NCBI GenBank assembly: GCA_034717495.1
Contig: JAYELL010000023.1
Coordinates: 1-48,495, forward strand
Length of the DNA stretch: 48,495 bases
DNA from: Chloroflexota bacterium
Lineage (GTDB): Bacteria; Chloroflexota; Anaerolineae; JAAEKA01
Direction of reading: 5' to 3'
The translations under genes and the position numbers were made by a program. Of this stretch, positions 1-8,632 are shown piece after piece. A model generated the notes under the pieces. The model had not been told where the DNA came from. It saw only the letters and a program-made list of their open reading frames with translations, and did not search any database. The stretch's first letter is position 1. The number at the start of each line of letters is the position of its first letter.

Positions 1-131
1 CCCCCACCCCGTATTCACGTTGTTTCCCGGCCCGCGCCGGCGCGGCCTTCCAACCTCCTGTTTCATACGTCATACTGAGTCAGAGCCTCGCTACTGGCGA
101 TTCCTCTCACTCGACGATCTGACTGACACGG
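1..131. other. window edge, non-coding; small hairpin at gene 3' end
   Basis: No gene is supported here. A perfect 7-bp stem (GACTGAC at 121-127, GTCAGTC at 131-137) overlaps the stop codon of the first minus-strand gene. No T-run follows it on that strand, so it is a weak terminator candidate at best. A GC-rich near-palindrome lies around 29-47. Confidence 0.4.
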
Positions 132-1175
132 TCAGTCCTGGTAATAGATCATTCTCGGCAGCTCTTTGGCCTGGTCAACCCAGCCTGCCACCGTTTCCGC
201 TGAAGGCAGTGGCGTGACGATGTTCTCTACCGCGTTGACCGCCACCATCCTGGCGTGCAGGTTTTCAGGGTTGCGTGTTGCCAGATCAGGCACCGTGTGG
301 ACGCCGGAGGCCAGCAGCAAGGCGGCATGCTTATAGCCAACACCCTTGATCCGCATCAGGTCCAGCTTCTTGACCGCCGTCAGGATCACATCATGGTCGA
401 TCCCTGTTGCCTCTTCCAGCTCCAGCCGGCCCTTCGGGGTAGCGCCTCGCTTCAGCAACTCAGAGGGAACGTCAACCTCATCGGCATGCAGCTTGGCAGC
501 ATCGGCAGCGCTCAAACCACTGACTGCCACCAATGCGCTCACCGCAGCCGCACTTTCCGGCGCCAAATCGGGCAGCGCCGCAACAGCCTTGCTCGCACCC
601 TCGGTGACGTCGTCCGCCACATTGTCGATCGCCTCATCAGCCGCCGCAGCAGCGTCTTTCATCGCATCCGCCGAGTCGACCAGCACGCTCGCTGTTTCTT
701 CCGGTACATCATAGGCCTCAACGGTGCCGCCGATGCGCACCATTTCCGCCTTGGTCGGTTCGACCTCGAAGTCGTCGGCCATGATGGCCAATGCCGCGCC
801 ACCCTGACGAAGATACTCCACCAGCTTCGCCTGGTCCGCGTCGCTCATGCCCACATCCTTGTGGAACAGTGCGCCAATCGCTGCACCGCCGCCCGCACCC
901 AGGATGAGACCTGGTATGAGGCCGATGCCGCCGGTCAACAGACCGAGTGCACCACCAATTACCGTGCCCCACAGTGCGCCACCCTTGGTTTTACGCTGGC
1001 CCACTTCCTTGGCCTCAAGCTCACCCGACTTGGGATCGATCGCCATGATGGCAACAGCACCCAGCTTGACATTGTCGTTATGCTTGTCCCAGTCCTTCAG
1101 TTCATGTGCCGCTTCTTCGGCTGCAGCGTGGTTTGTGTAGTACCCAATCACCAGTTTGTCGTTGTCGTTAGCCAT
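132..1175 (-). CDS. DUF1269-type glycine-zipper protein with C-terminal HhH (DUF4332-like) domain
   Basis: 347 aa. The ATG at 1175 was chosen because AAAGGAG lies just upstream; the frame stays open further upstream but without a ribosome site. Residues about 1-150 resemble the DUF1269/general-stress family: an alpha/beta start (LVIGYYTN), then a Gly/Ala-rich hydrophobic glycine zipper at about 62-108 that could insert in the membrane. An Ala/Asp-rich linker follows (about 165-245). The last 100 residues (IKGVGYKHAALLLASGV and on) look like a helix-hairpin-helix fold of the DUF4332 kind. The exact role is unknown; members are often stress-induced. Combining the two domains in one chain is unusual. 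Two more glycine-zipper or DUF1269-like proteins lie nearby on the same strand (1487-2101 and 5186-5878). Confidence 0.8.
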   Translation of the reverse strand: MANDNDKLVIGYYTNHAAAEEAAHELKDWDKHNDNVKLGAVAIMAIDPKSGELEAKEVGQRKTKGGALWGTVIGGALGLLTGGIGLIPGLILGAGGGAAIGALFHKDVGMSDADQAKLVEYLRQGGAALAIMADDFEVEPTKAEMVRIGGTVEAYDVPEETASVLVDSADAMKDAAAAADEAIDNVADDVTEGASKAVAALPDLAPESAAAVSALVAVSGLSAADAAKLHADEVDVPSELLKRGATPKGRLELEEATGIDHDVILTAVKKLDLMRIKGVGYKHAALLLASGVHTVPDLATRNPENLHARMVAVNAVENIVTPLPSAETVAGWVDQAKELPRMIYYQD

Positions 1176-1252
1176 TTTAGTCTCCTTTTTTGAACTATGG
1201 CATGCAATTCGGTTTTCCTCGGGCACCACTTGGGGCGATGCACGAGATCGCT

Positions 1253-1281
1253 ATCATAACACGTCCGGCAGGTTTCTCCAA
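1253..1281 (-). promoter_or_regulatory. possible promoter for the 132-1175 gene
   Basis: On the minus strand TTGGAG (1276-1281) and TATGAT (1253-1258) are separated by exactly 17 bp, about 75 bp upstream of the start codon. The -10 is one base from consensus but the -35 matches only three bases, so this is tentative. Confidence 0.35.
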
Positions 1282-1363
1282 TTTTAAGCAGTGGCCAGAC
1301 TCGTTTTCTGTGAAAAACCCTGATCTGGACGAGTCAGAACCAGGTTTTTCCAACACATTCCCA

Positions 1364-1470
1364 CGTAGGGGCGACCCATTCCTGACTTCATTCCCTTCCA
1401 CCAACACACCCCCTGCCTTCACATCGATTCCCGCCGAGTACCCACTCACCGGGAATGGGTCGCCCCTACG
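1364..1470. repeat. 19-bp perfect inverted repeat, REP-like
   Basis: CGTAGGGGCGACCCATTCC at 1364-1382 is perfectly complementary to the segment at 1452-1470, with a 69-bp loop. It occupies the 311-bp gap between two minus-strand genes (1176-1486). The GTAGGGGCGACCC core resembles repetitive intergenic palindromes common in Chloroflexota and cyanobacteria, from general knowledge. A shorter inverted pair (GAAAAACC/GGTTTTTC) lies at about 1313-1350. No gene is visible in this gap. Confidence 0.75.
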
Positions 1471-1486
1471 CCAGATGATACACCCT

Positions 1487-2101
1487 TCAGGAAATCTCGC
1501 CCCCGCTACGAACCAGATCGGTAGCCAGCTCACTGGCCGTCTCGTGATCGGCGACAATGACCACGGCCGATGTGCCAGGCTCGAGCCCCGCATCGGAGCT
1601 TTCCAACGCGTCGCCGGCCTCAAAGGACTCCAACTGCCGGCGTTTGGGAATAGTCCATGTCGACCCAACCAGTGTCGCCGAGCGGCTCGCTGTATTGCGT
1701 AATAACCGCCACCCACCCACAAAAAAGCCCAGACTCGCCATGGCCGCAGACAGCATTAGATGGAGGCCGCCGCGCCCCAGATCAAAAGTAAGGCCTACGG
1801 TGCCGGTGATGATATCGAAGAGTCCCATGTCCCGCAGATCGCGGACGTGAAGTTCGTTGTCCTCCCCGCGGGTGACCAGGGCCCCCTGGTAGATGGTTTC
1901 GTTGCGTTTGCGCAGTGCTTTGTTGACGATATGGATGGCATCCTCGGCATCCTTTTCGTCGGTGAACCTGACAACGATCATTTCAGGTTCGCTGGCCGGT
2001 TCCGTTTCCCTTTTCGACTCGGCGATTTCCAGTTCCAGATCTGCGATCACTTCAGCAATGCTGTCTTCCGCCACCGTTTCTTGCGTCTCTTCCTTGCTCA
2101 T
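1487..2101 (-). CDS. DUF1269-like protein with one hydrophobic segment
   Basis: 204 aa with an ATG at 2101 behind TTAGGAGAG. The first 45 residues are very acidic. Residues about 40-85 contain an alpha/beta ferredoxin-like stretch (MIVVRFTDEKDAEDAIHIV) typical of the start of DUF1269 proteins. A hydrophobic Gly/Ala segment at about 105-130 replaces the long glycine zipper seen in its neighbours. The C-terminal part (TSAVVIVADHETASELA) resembles the second half of the fold. No catalytic motif is visible. It is probably a membrane-associated stress protein of unknown mechanism, related to 132-1175 and 5186-5878. Confidence 0.75.
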   Translation of the reverse strand: MSKEETQETVAEDSIAEVIADLELEIAESKRETEPASEPEMIVVRFTDEKDAEDAIHIVNKALRKRNETIYQGALVTRGEDNELHVRDLRDMGLFDIITGTVGLTFDLGRGGLHLMLSAAMASLGFFVGGWRLLRNTASRSATLVGSTWTIPKRRQLESFEAGDALESSDAGLEPGTSAVVIVADHETASELATDLVRSGGEIS

Positions 2102-2134
2102 GGTTCTCTCCTAAATATATTCAACGAGTTACTT

Positions 2135-2241
2135 ACTGGAGTTATGCACTTGGGAATATTCGGGTCAAATGACATCCTGAGCTTGTCGAAGGGCGGCATT
2201 TGACCCGGTCGCACTCAGTATGCGATCTGCGTAACTCCAGT
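2135..2241. repeat. nested inverted repeat, about 107 bp, REP/MITE-like
   Basis: Outer arms at 2135-2147 and 2229-2241 match at 12 of 13 positions (ACTGGAGTTAYGC). Inner arms CGGGTCAAATG (2161-2171) and CATTTGACCCG (2197-2207) are perfect. The loop holds CATCCTGAGCTTGTCGAAGG, a sequence recurrent in intergenic DNA of many bacteria. The element fills most of the gap between two minus-strand genes. No clear target-site duplication was found, so a REP-type palindrome is as likely as a mobile element. Confidence 0.65.
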
Positions 2242-2244
2242 TGC

Positions 2245-4959
2245 TTATTGCGGCACAACGATACCCAAAGTTCCCAGCACGCTGATTAACGTCACTGTTG
2301 CGCCGCCCCAAATCACGATGGCTGCCCCGACGGCGACAGTCGACAACAGGAGGTAGAGAACGGGCAATATGGCTGTCTTCCAGCCTTTGGTCTCATGGGC
2401 GATCGCCGTACCAATCCAGACGCCAATTAAGATCAAGACGGTCACCACCAGGATGACGATGTGGGCCAGAGGCTGGTACAGGGCAAACACCAGCAGCAAC
2501 GCCGGGCTTTGGGCGAATCCCACCGCTCGCGTGGTCCTGGCAAATGAGCCCTTGCGCGTCAACAGGTACCCCGTACCATACAGGGCCACCATCGAAAACA
2601 ACAGACCCACTATTCGCGCCGGCACCACTACCAGGTCCCCCACATTGATACCCCGCATGACCAACGCCAGCAAGGTCGTGCCCAGTATGCCCACCAACAA
2701 TGCTGGGCCCGTCATCAGCGGATCCTTGACAACCCCTTCGAAGGCATCCCGGTCGGGGATCAGGCAGCGGAAAACGTGGTGCAGCCACGTCCCCACCATG
2801 CCCAGCCCTTTGGCCAGGTTTTTCGGCTTCCAGTCCTCGGTAGCAACCTCTCCCTCAACCTCAACCGGTTTCGGTGCAGGCACCGGCGCGCCACGGTGTT
2901 TGTTCAGAATATGGAACACGTCGATCGAGTTGCGCGTCTCCGTCACCTCCATGTCCGCAGGATGGAAGATGAACGCATCCGTTTGTTCACCGCCCAGCCC
3001 ACCGTGGCTGCCGATCAACTCTTCCAGCGCGGCCACCGTGCCATCCGGGTATACCGTGCTGATGAGCATCAGGTCCCCTGCATGGGGGAAGTCCATCACC
3101 CGTCGTACCTGCCAGGCCCTCGTTTCAACGGTAGACGCCCCATATCCTTCAGATGGCGCGTACATCAGCAGGGGGTCAATCCCTTCCACCTCGCCGGTGT
3201 GCAGGTTGCGCATGCCATCATCGCCAATGGCGATCGGCGTGCCGTCGTCCGTGTATCCGCACACCAACCCTATGCCCTCATGTTCGATCAGCGCATCCAC
3301 CATGCCGGGATAGGCGGCATTCAGTTCCGCCAGCGTGATCTTGCGCGGGAAGAGGTCAAAGTAGACCTGGGCCAGGTTGCCGCTGCCATACGCTGTCACA
3401 TCGGCAGGCTTGGTCGCGGCCGCCAGCCGCGCCTGCTGTTCCGCCGTAGCCCGGTCGGTAAGCCGTTCTCCCTGCGTGGCCAGCCCTTTGACGGTCCGGC
3501 TTTCTTCGCCCGCCTGCCGCGCGTTGGCCAACTCTGCACCGGTGGAGTTCAGCGACATCATGCCTGTGTCCCCACCAAAGGCCGCCGCCACCGTCGTGCC
3601 CTCCGGCAACTGCTTTTCGATGAAATCCTTGATCGATATCCCGTAGCGCTGCAGAAAGGTCGGCCCAAAAGACTGCCCGTGATCCGACAGGATGATCAGG
3701 TCGTAGTATCCCGGCGCCTTTTCCTTGATGGTATGTCGTATGCGCTGGATTGTCTTGTCGAAGCGGGCCAGGTCGTTGAAGGCGTCGGTCGTCCACGGCC
3801 CCGAGTGGTGAGCCACCTCATCGTAGCCGGGCCAGGTCAGGTAGATCGACGGCGAGCCTCTCATGATATCGAAGACCGCAAAGCTGGCACCCAGATCTCG
3901 CACAAACACCGATGTGGCCGGCCGCACAAAGGGATAGAAGTGGGCCAGCCTGTTCAAGCGTGGATAGACGTCGTGCCGGCGCTGCTGCCACCCCTCCCAC
4001 AATTCCACCCCTACCATTCCCAGGTAGCGGGCGATGGTACTCAACAGGAAGGACGGGTCGAGCATCAAGAGGGAAACATCGTCTGCCCGTCGTTTCGCTT
4101 CCTCGCCGTCCGGTGGCCTCAGATCGGCCACCGTCATCAGCGATTTGTAGGCGTCGCCGTTCAGCATGTTAGATACACTGGTGCCGCCGCGCATCAGGCC
4201 GTTGCCATGGGCGTAGCGGTCGTTCAGTTCCTCGGCATCGCTGCTCGACACTATCAGCTTGCCCTGGGTCTTGTCGTACCAGCGGAAGGCTGGAATGTCG
4301 CTGTTGTCACCGAACATGATGCCGGCCTGGCAAGCCGAGGTCTGCGAGGGAAGGCCGCAATCCACCTTGGAGAGCTCATAGCCATCTTCTTCCATCATGG
4401 CCGACAAAGTGGGCAATCTGCCTTCGGCAAGGGCCTTTTTGATATGATGATAGCTAAGTCCGTCGATCTCCAACATCATCAGTTTGCGCCCCGGCTCATC
4501 CGCCGTCGGAAAGGGCGTTGCCGCCGCCCTCTCTTCCGTGCGCCGGCGATAGTAGGAGTCCTCATCCCCCAGATTGAGTAAAGTGGAAAGGACAGTGTTG
4601 ATAGCAGCGATAATAATGCTGGCCACAACCATGTTGAAAATGCCGCCCAACTCAAACCCGGGTAATAACCAGGCAGCCAGGGCCAGGGCAACGACGTTCA
4701 GCAGAAAACCGACCGCAAAGAGCAGGAAAAAGCCCAGAGGCCGGGAAATATATAACACCACCGGCCGCAGCAGCAGGTTGATCAGGCCGATCAGGATGGC
4801 CGCAGCTACCGCATGCAGCCAGCGCGGCCCCAGCGGGGTCGCGACAAACGCCATGGCTGGAAGGATCCAGGCGGTGATCATGAGTGCCGCCGAAGTCACA
4901 AGAGTCGTGACGACCAGGCGCACTGTCCAGATGGCGAATCGTTCGATAGTGTTACTCAT
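2245..4959 (-). CDS. membrane-embedded alkaline-phosphatase-superfamily protein with N-terminal holin-like domain
   Basis: 904 aa from the ATG at 4959 (AGGA ten bases upstream); a TTG at 4983 preceded by GAGGG would add eight residues. The first 125 residues hold about four membrane helices like the phage holin 4_2 family. A large type I phosphodiesterase/nucleotide pyrophosphatase domain follows: metal-site LMMLEIDGLSYHHI, catalytic-loop LPSQTSACQAGIMFG, LSDHGQSFG, and SHGGLGGEQTDAFIFHP. The C-terminal 170 residues carry about five more helices. The phosphohydrolase domain probably faces outward between two membrane blocks. The substrate is unknown; phosphodiesters or envelope glycans are possible from the family. 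The gene stands alone between repeat-filled gaps. Confidence 0.85.
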   Translation of the reverse strand: MSNTIERFAIWTVRLVVTTLVTSAALMITAWILPAMAFVATPLGPRWLHAVAAAILIGLINLLLRPVVLYISRPLGFFLLFAVGFLLNVVALALAAWLLPGFELGGIFNMVVASIIIAAINTVLSTLLNLGDEDSYYRRRTEERAAATPFPTADEPGRKLMMLEIDGLSYHHIKKALAEGRLPTLSAMMEEDGYELSKVDCGLPSQTSACQAGIMFGDNSDIPAFRWYDKTQGKLIVSSSDAEELNDRYAHGNGLMRGGTSVSNMLNGDAYKSLMTVADLRPPDGEEAKRRADDVSLLMLDPSFLLSTIARYLGMVGVELWEGWQQRRHDVYPRLNRLAHFYPFVRPATSVFVRDLGASFAVFDIMRGSPSIYLTWPGYDEVAHHSGPWTTDAFNDLARFDKTIQRIRHTIKEKAPGYYDLIILSDHGQSFGPTFLQRYGISIKDFIEKQLPEGTTVAAAFGGDTGMMSLNSTGAELANARQAGEESRTVKGLATQGERLTDRATAEQQARLAAATKPADVTAYGSGNLAQVYFDLFPRKITLAELNAAYPGMVDALIEHEGIGLVCGYTDDGTPIAIGDDGMRNLHTGEVEGIDPLLMYAPSEGYGASTVETRAWQVRRVMDFPHAGDLMLISTVYPDGTVAALEELIGSHGGLGGEQTDAFIFHPADMEVTETRNSIDVFHILNKHRGAPVPAPKPVEVEGEVATEDWKPKNLAKGLGMVGTWLHHVFRCLIPDRDAFEGVVKDPLMTGPALLVGILGTTLLALVMRGINVGDLVVVPARIVGLLFSMVALYGTGYLLTRKGSFARTTRAVGFAQSPALLLVFALYQPLAHIVILVVTVLILIGVWIGTAIAHETKGWKTAILPVLYLLLSTVAVGAAIVIWGGATVTLISVLGTLGIVVPQ

Positions 4960-5124
4960 TCTCTGCTGTTCCTGAAAACCCAAGACCCTCTCGGGTCAGC
5001 TGGCGGGGTAACATGGAGGTCATCCCCAAAAACCCATATTGCGCGAACATACTCATTAACAGGACGTCTGTAGCTACAGGTTACTCCGTCCCGACAAACG
5101 AACGCGCAAGATGTCACCTGCAAT

Positions 5125-5159
5125 GCTGCCCACCCCGAAATGTCAACAGAGTGGGCAGC
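5125..5159 (-). other. stem-loop downstream of the 5186-5878 gene
   Basis: GCTGCCCAC (5125-5133) pairs perfectly with GTGGGCAGC (5151-5159). It lies 27 bp past the stop codon of the upstream minus-strand gene. There is no T-run, so it may be a weak terminator or an mRNA-end stabiliser. Confidence 0.4.
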
Positions 5160-5185
5160 GTCGAAATTTCACCGGTACTGGAAAA

Positions 5186-5878
5186 CTACGACTGTTTGTC
5201 CGTAGCCTCGCCGTCGTCGGCCTCGTCACCGGTCTCATCATCAACCGCAGCGGCATCCTCAGGGACAGCCACAGCGAGATAACCGTCAGAAACAACTTCG
5301 CCTGCAGCGTCGATGCCCACGACACGCTCACCAGCGATCACGTCCCCTTCAGGGTCAGTCAACTCACCGGCCCTGTATTGCGCGATCTCGCCAGAGAGTT
5401 CATCGCTCACCGTCATGGTCACCACATTGGCGGTGTAGCCAGCCATGCTATTGATCACACCCTCACTGTAGGTGTCCTCAAGCAGCATCAGCAAAGCTGA
5501 ACTGTCGGGCGTCAGATTCTCGCCCAGCTCCTCCAGGTCTTTTTTGGGAATAGACCGGCCGAGGTAATGGCCGGCGATACCGCCCAGAGCTGCGCCGCCC
5601 AGGGCCCAGACCAGCAAGCCGGCCGGTCCGCCGATCAAGGCCAGCAGACCGCCGGTAATACCACCAACAGCAGCGCCAACGCCGCCGCTGCCTGGCTCAT
5701 GGATGTGGGTTTTTCCCTTTTTATCCTGTTCGACAACAGCCTCCGCCAGGATCTCATAGCCGGCCAATTCGCCGGAGGACTTGATCTCCTTGAGGGCTTC
5801 GCCGGCGGTCTTCTGGCCTATAAAGGTGAAGGCCAGAATCTCATAGATCTCGCTGCCTGCTTCTTTTTGTTTACTCAT
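5186..5878 (-). CDS. DUF1269-type glycine-zipper protein
   Basis: 230 aa from the ATG at 5878, preceded by AAAGGAACAG; an upstream in-frame TTG is part of that ribosome site and is less likely. The N-terminus (EIYEILAFTFIGQKTAGEALKE) is the alpha/beta start of the DUF1269 family. A long glycine zipper runs at about 72-118, rich in GGxxG repeats. A second alpha/beta part (DSSALLMLLEDTYSEGVINSM) follows, then a very acidic Asp/Glu/Ala-rich C-terminus from about 170. It is probably a membrane-associated stress protein; no enzymatic motif is visible. Confidence 0.8.
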   Translation of the reverse strand: MSKQKEAGSEIYEILAFTFIGQKTAGEALKEIKSSGELAGYEILAEAVVEQDKKGKTHIHEPGSGGVGAAVGGITGGLLALIGGPAGLLVWALGGAALGGIAGHYLGRSIPKKDLEELGENLTPDSSALLMLLEDTYSEGVINSMAGYTANVVTMTVSDELSGEIAQYRAGELTDPEGDVIAGERVVGIDAAGEVVSDGYLAVAVPEDAAAVDDETGDEADDGEATDKQS

Positions 5879-6038
5879 GGTATCTGTTCCTTTCAATCAC
5901 ATAGGTGGTTTGAACGTGACATGCCTGTTTTGGCGTCTGCCTGGTCGATGTTGAACCAGGCAGGCTATGGGCAGCCGTTATCGTGGGAAAGCGAATCGTA
6001 TTTTACCCTAAATCGCTTCAGTGAACAATTTTTCCGCC

Positions 6039-6189
6039 CTGTACGGCAAGATTGCATCTTGCCTGGCATCTTACCTGGACAAAATGCAATCTTATCCTAC
6101 CTCTTTTGCACTACGACGCCTGCTGCTCTGTACGGCAAGATTGCATCTTGCCCGGCATCTTTCCCGGACAAGATACAATCTTGTCCTAC
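6039..6189. repeat. two direct copies of a 62-bp self-complementary repeat
   Basis: Copies at 6039-6100 and 6128-6189 both run from CTGTACGGCAAGATTGCATC to CCTAC and differ at only a few positions. Each copy folds on itself: AAGATTGCATCTT is palindromic and the second half (GGACAAGATACAATCTTGTCC in copy 2) is a near-perfect hairpin. The second copy ends one base before the arylsulfatase stop codon, so in mRNA the pair would form consecutive 3'-end hairpins. They fill the 311-bp gap 5879-6189. The rest of the gap has no gene. Confidence 0.85.
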
Positions 6190-8532
6190 TCAGTCAAGCG
6201 CCATCCAGGCCCGGACCTGCATCTCATGATCCACGTAGGGTTCGCCGCTGACGTCGACCACCACCTTGACAATCTCGCCCCCTTCGAACTCGAAGGGCGG
6301 CAGATATTCCGGTGAGGTCGGCGATCCGCCGTCCTTCCCGATGTTCAGGCCGTCGCCGGCCAGGGCGAACGATCCCGGCTGGGTCCAGATTTCCGACTCG
6401 CCGACAACCTTGTCGTCCATGTACAGCTTCAGCGTGCCGATGGCGCTCTTGGTCACGTCATCCATACCGGTCTTGGTGAACTCGGCTGTATAGACGTGAT
6501 GTCCCGGCGTGACACCCGCGAATCTCGTATATTGCAGCTTCTCACCCAGCCAGTTGTAGAGGTAGACAAGCTCGCCATCCTTGATGTACAGGGTATGGCC
6601 GCCACCGACGCCGCCGTGGGCGAACAAAACGCCTTCGGCATCCTCGGACTCAATCAGCATCTGCGCGGCAATCGTGTAGTTGCGCCCCTTGACAACTACC
6701 GCCACCGATTCCGGCACTTCGGCCGTCCCGGGATAGTAGACATAATGCTCGCGCGGTTTGCCTGATTCCGGCCGTTCGCGGTTGAGCTGCTCAGTGGCCG
6801 TGCGATCGTCCACCGGGAAACCGTTATACAGGCCGGCATTGTAGAACCACAGTCCGATCAATTCCTGTAATTTTTCAGGGTTCTCAGCGGCCACGTTGGT
6901 CGACTGCGAGCGATCCTCGCTCAGGTGGTAAAGCTCCCATTCATCCTTCTCGAAGTGGCCCCAACCAGAGAGCGCCGGGTGCAGCGCCGTAGCCAGCCAA
7001 CCCTCGTGGTAAATCGAGCGCATGCCCAACATAGAGTAGAACTGCGTCTGTCGTTCCGGCGCATCGGCATCGCTGAAAGTGTCAGCGAAACTATTGCCCT
7101 CGATCGGGCTCTGCAAGTGCCCTTTTACGTAGTCCGGCGGCTCGACGCCCAGCATGTCGTAAATCGTGGGCACAACGTCGATAGCATGTAGATATTGGTG
7201 GCGCACGCCGCCGGCCTCGATCTGCGCCGGCCAGGACATAAGCATCATATCGCAGACGCCGCCTTCGTAGCCCGCATACCGTTTCCAGTAAGGGAACGGC
7301 GTGTCAAAGGCCCAGGCCCAGCCGGTATTGTAATGATTGTATGAGCTAGGGCCGCCGAGTTCGTCGATCTTGGCCAGGTTGGCCTCAACCGTGTCTTCTA
7401 CGTTGTTGAAGAACTTGTTCTCATTGAAGGAGCCATTAGGTCCGCCTTCGGCGCTGGCGCCGTTGTCGGAGGTCACAAAGATGATCGTGTTCTCGAGTTG
7501 CCCGGATTCTTCCAGGTAGTCGATCAGACGGCCCATCTCGAAGTCCGTATAGGAAATGAAACCGGCGTAGACCTCGGCCATACGCGCAAAGAGACGCTTT
7601 TCGTCGTCGTCCAGCGAATCCCAGGGCTTCACGTAGTCCAGACTCGGCCAGGGTACGCCTGTCGGGCTGGTTACATCAGGCTCGCCATGCGGGTTGATTT
7701 CCGAAAGCTGCACATCATCAGCCAGTAAACCCAATTCCTTCTGCTTGGCCAGGATGTCTTCGCGAATCGCCTCGTAGCCCTCGTCGAACTTGCCTTTGTA
7801 CTTGTCCGCCCATTCTTTCCACACGTGATGCGGCGCATGCCCGGCGCCGGGGCAGTAGTACATGTACCACGGTTTATCCGGGTTGACCGCCTTGGCATCC
7901 ATAATGAACTCAATCGATTTATCGGCCAGATCCTTGGAGATATGGTAGCCGTCCTCGGGTCCATAGGGCGCTTCAACGGGATGGTTGTCGCTGATCAAGT
8001 CGGGCCAGTACTGGTGCGTCTCGCCGCCCAGGAAACCGTAATAACGCTCGAAACCGCGGCCCAGCGGCCAGCGATGCCTCCACGAGGACATATCGACCTC
8101 ATCGGCCGGGGTCAGATGCCACTTGCCGACGGCGTAGGTGTTCCAACCGCGCTCACCGAGCACCTCGGAAATGAAGCCGTTCTCAAACGGGATACGACCG
8201 GATGCGCCGGGGAAGCCGTCGGCCGTTTCCGTGATGCTGGCCATACCGTTGCTGGTGGCGTTGCGACCGGTCAGCAGGCTCGAACGCGTGGGTGAGCAGA
8301 GGGCCGTGGTATGGAAATTCGAATAACGAATGCCCATATCGGCGATGCGCTTCATATTGGGAGTCTCGATCGGCCCGCCATAGAGGTCCATTGCGCCGAA
8401 GCCCACGTCGTCCCAGATGATCATCAATACATTCGGCGCGCCTTCGGGCGCGACCGGCTGCAGATAGGGCCCCCAGTCGGGAACAGAGTCGCGGGCATCC
8501 AGGTTGATGACGCCCTTATATTCCTTTGCCAT
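6190..8532 (-). CDS. arylsulfatase (sulfatase family, FGly type)
   Basis: 780 aa with an ATG at 8532 behind AAGGAGTAATAAC. It hydrolyses sulfate esters. The family metal site is visible as NVLMIIWDDVG (Asp41/Asp42). The C-x-P-x-R maturation signature CSPTR at 79-83 marks Cys79 as the residue converted to formylglycine, followed by SSLLTGR. Further family motifs include GKWHL, VTSDNGA and DTPFPYWK. The C-terminal 220 residues form an extra beta-rich domain (VPESVAVVVKGRNYTIAAQ and on) typical of the longer arylsulfatases of this class. There is no signal peptide, so it is probably cytoplasmic. No formylglycine-generating enzyme is encoded in the window. The natural substrate is not evident. 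Confidence 0.93.
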   Translation of the reverse strand: MAKEYKGVINLDARDSVPDWGPYLQPVAPEGAPNVLMIIWDDVGFGAMDLYGGPIETPNMKRIADMGIRYSNFHTTALCSPTRSSLLTGRNATSNGMASITETADGFPGASGRIPFENGFISEVLGERGWNTYAVGKWHLTPADEVDMSSWRHRWPLGRGFERYYGFLGGETHQYWPDLISDNHPVEAPYGPEDGYHISKDLADKSIEFIMDAKAVNPDKPWYMYYCPGAGHAPHHVWKEWADKYKGKFDEGYEAIREDILAKQKELGLLADDVQLSEINPHGEPDVTSPTGVPWPSLDYVKPWDSLDDDEKRLFARMAEVYAGFISYTDFEMGRLIDYLEESGQLENTIIFVTSDNGASAEGGPNGSFNENKFFNNVEDTVEANLAKIDELGGPSSYNHYNTGWAWAFDTPFPYWKRYAGYEGGVCDMMLMSWPAQIEAGGVRHQYLHAIDVVPTIYDMLGVEPPDYVKGHLQSPIEGNSFADTFSDADAPERQTQFYSMLGMRSIYHEGWLATALHPALSGWGHFEKDEWELYHLSEDRSQSTNVAAENPEKLQELIGLWFYNAGLYNGFPVDDRTATEQLNRERPESGKPREHYVYYPGTAEVPESVAVVVKGRNYTIAAQMLIESEDAEGVLFAHGGVGGGHTLYIKDGELVYLYNWLGEKLQYTRFAGVTPGHHVYTAEFTKTGMDDVTKSAIGTLKLYMDDKVVGESEIWTQPGSFALAGDGLNIGKDGGSPTSPEYLPPFEFEGGEIVKVVVDVSGEPYVDHEMQVRAWMALD

Positions 8533-8632
8533 GTTATTACTCCTTGTCTTGTTTACAATACCAAGTTTTTTTCTCTCAGGGTCTCCAGGACCGGTTAAGG
8601 ATTAGAAAACCGTCTTCATCGCCATCTTGGCT

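Noticed and set aside
2776-4581. 601-codon open frame on the plus strand opposite the phosphodiesterase
   Set aside because: It is antisense to a gene with clear catalytic motifs. The translation is basic, low in conserved patterns and lacks a ribosome site, as expected for a GC-rich shadow frame.
4959-4983. TTG start for the phosphodiesterase
   Set aside because: It has a GAGGG before it but adds only eight residues. The ATG at 4959 is closer to the first membrane helix and has an acceptable AGGA; kept as an alternative.
6039-6189. CRISPR array
   Set aside because: Only two copies are present, the unit is 62 bp, and it is internally palindromic. There is no third repeat and no cas gene.
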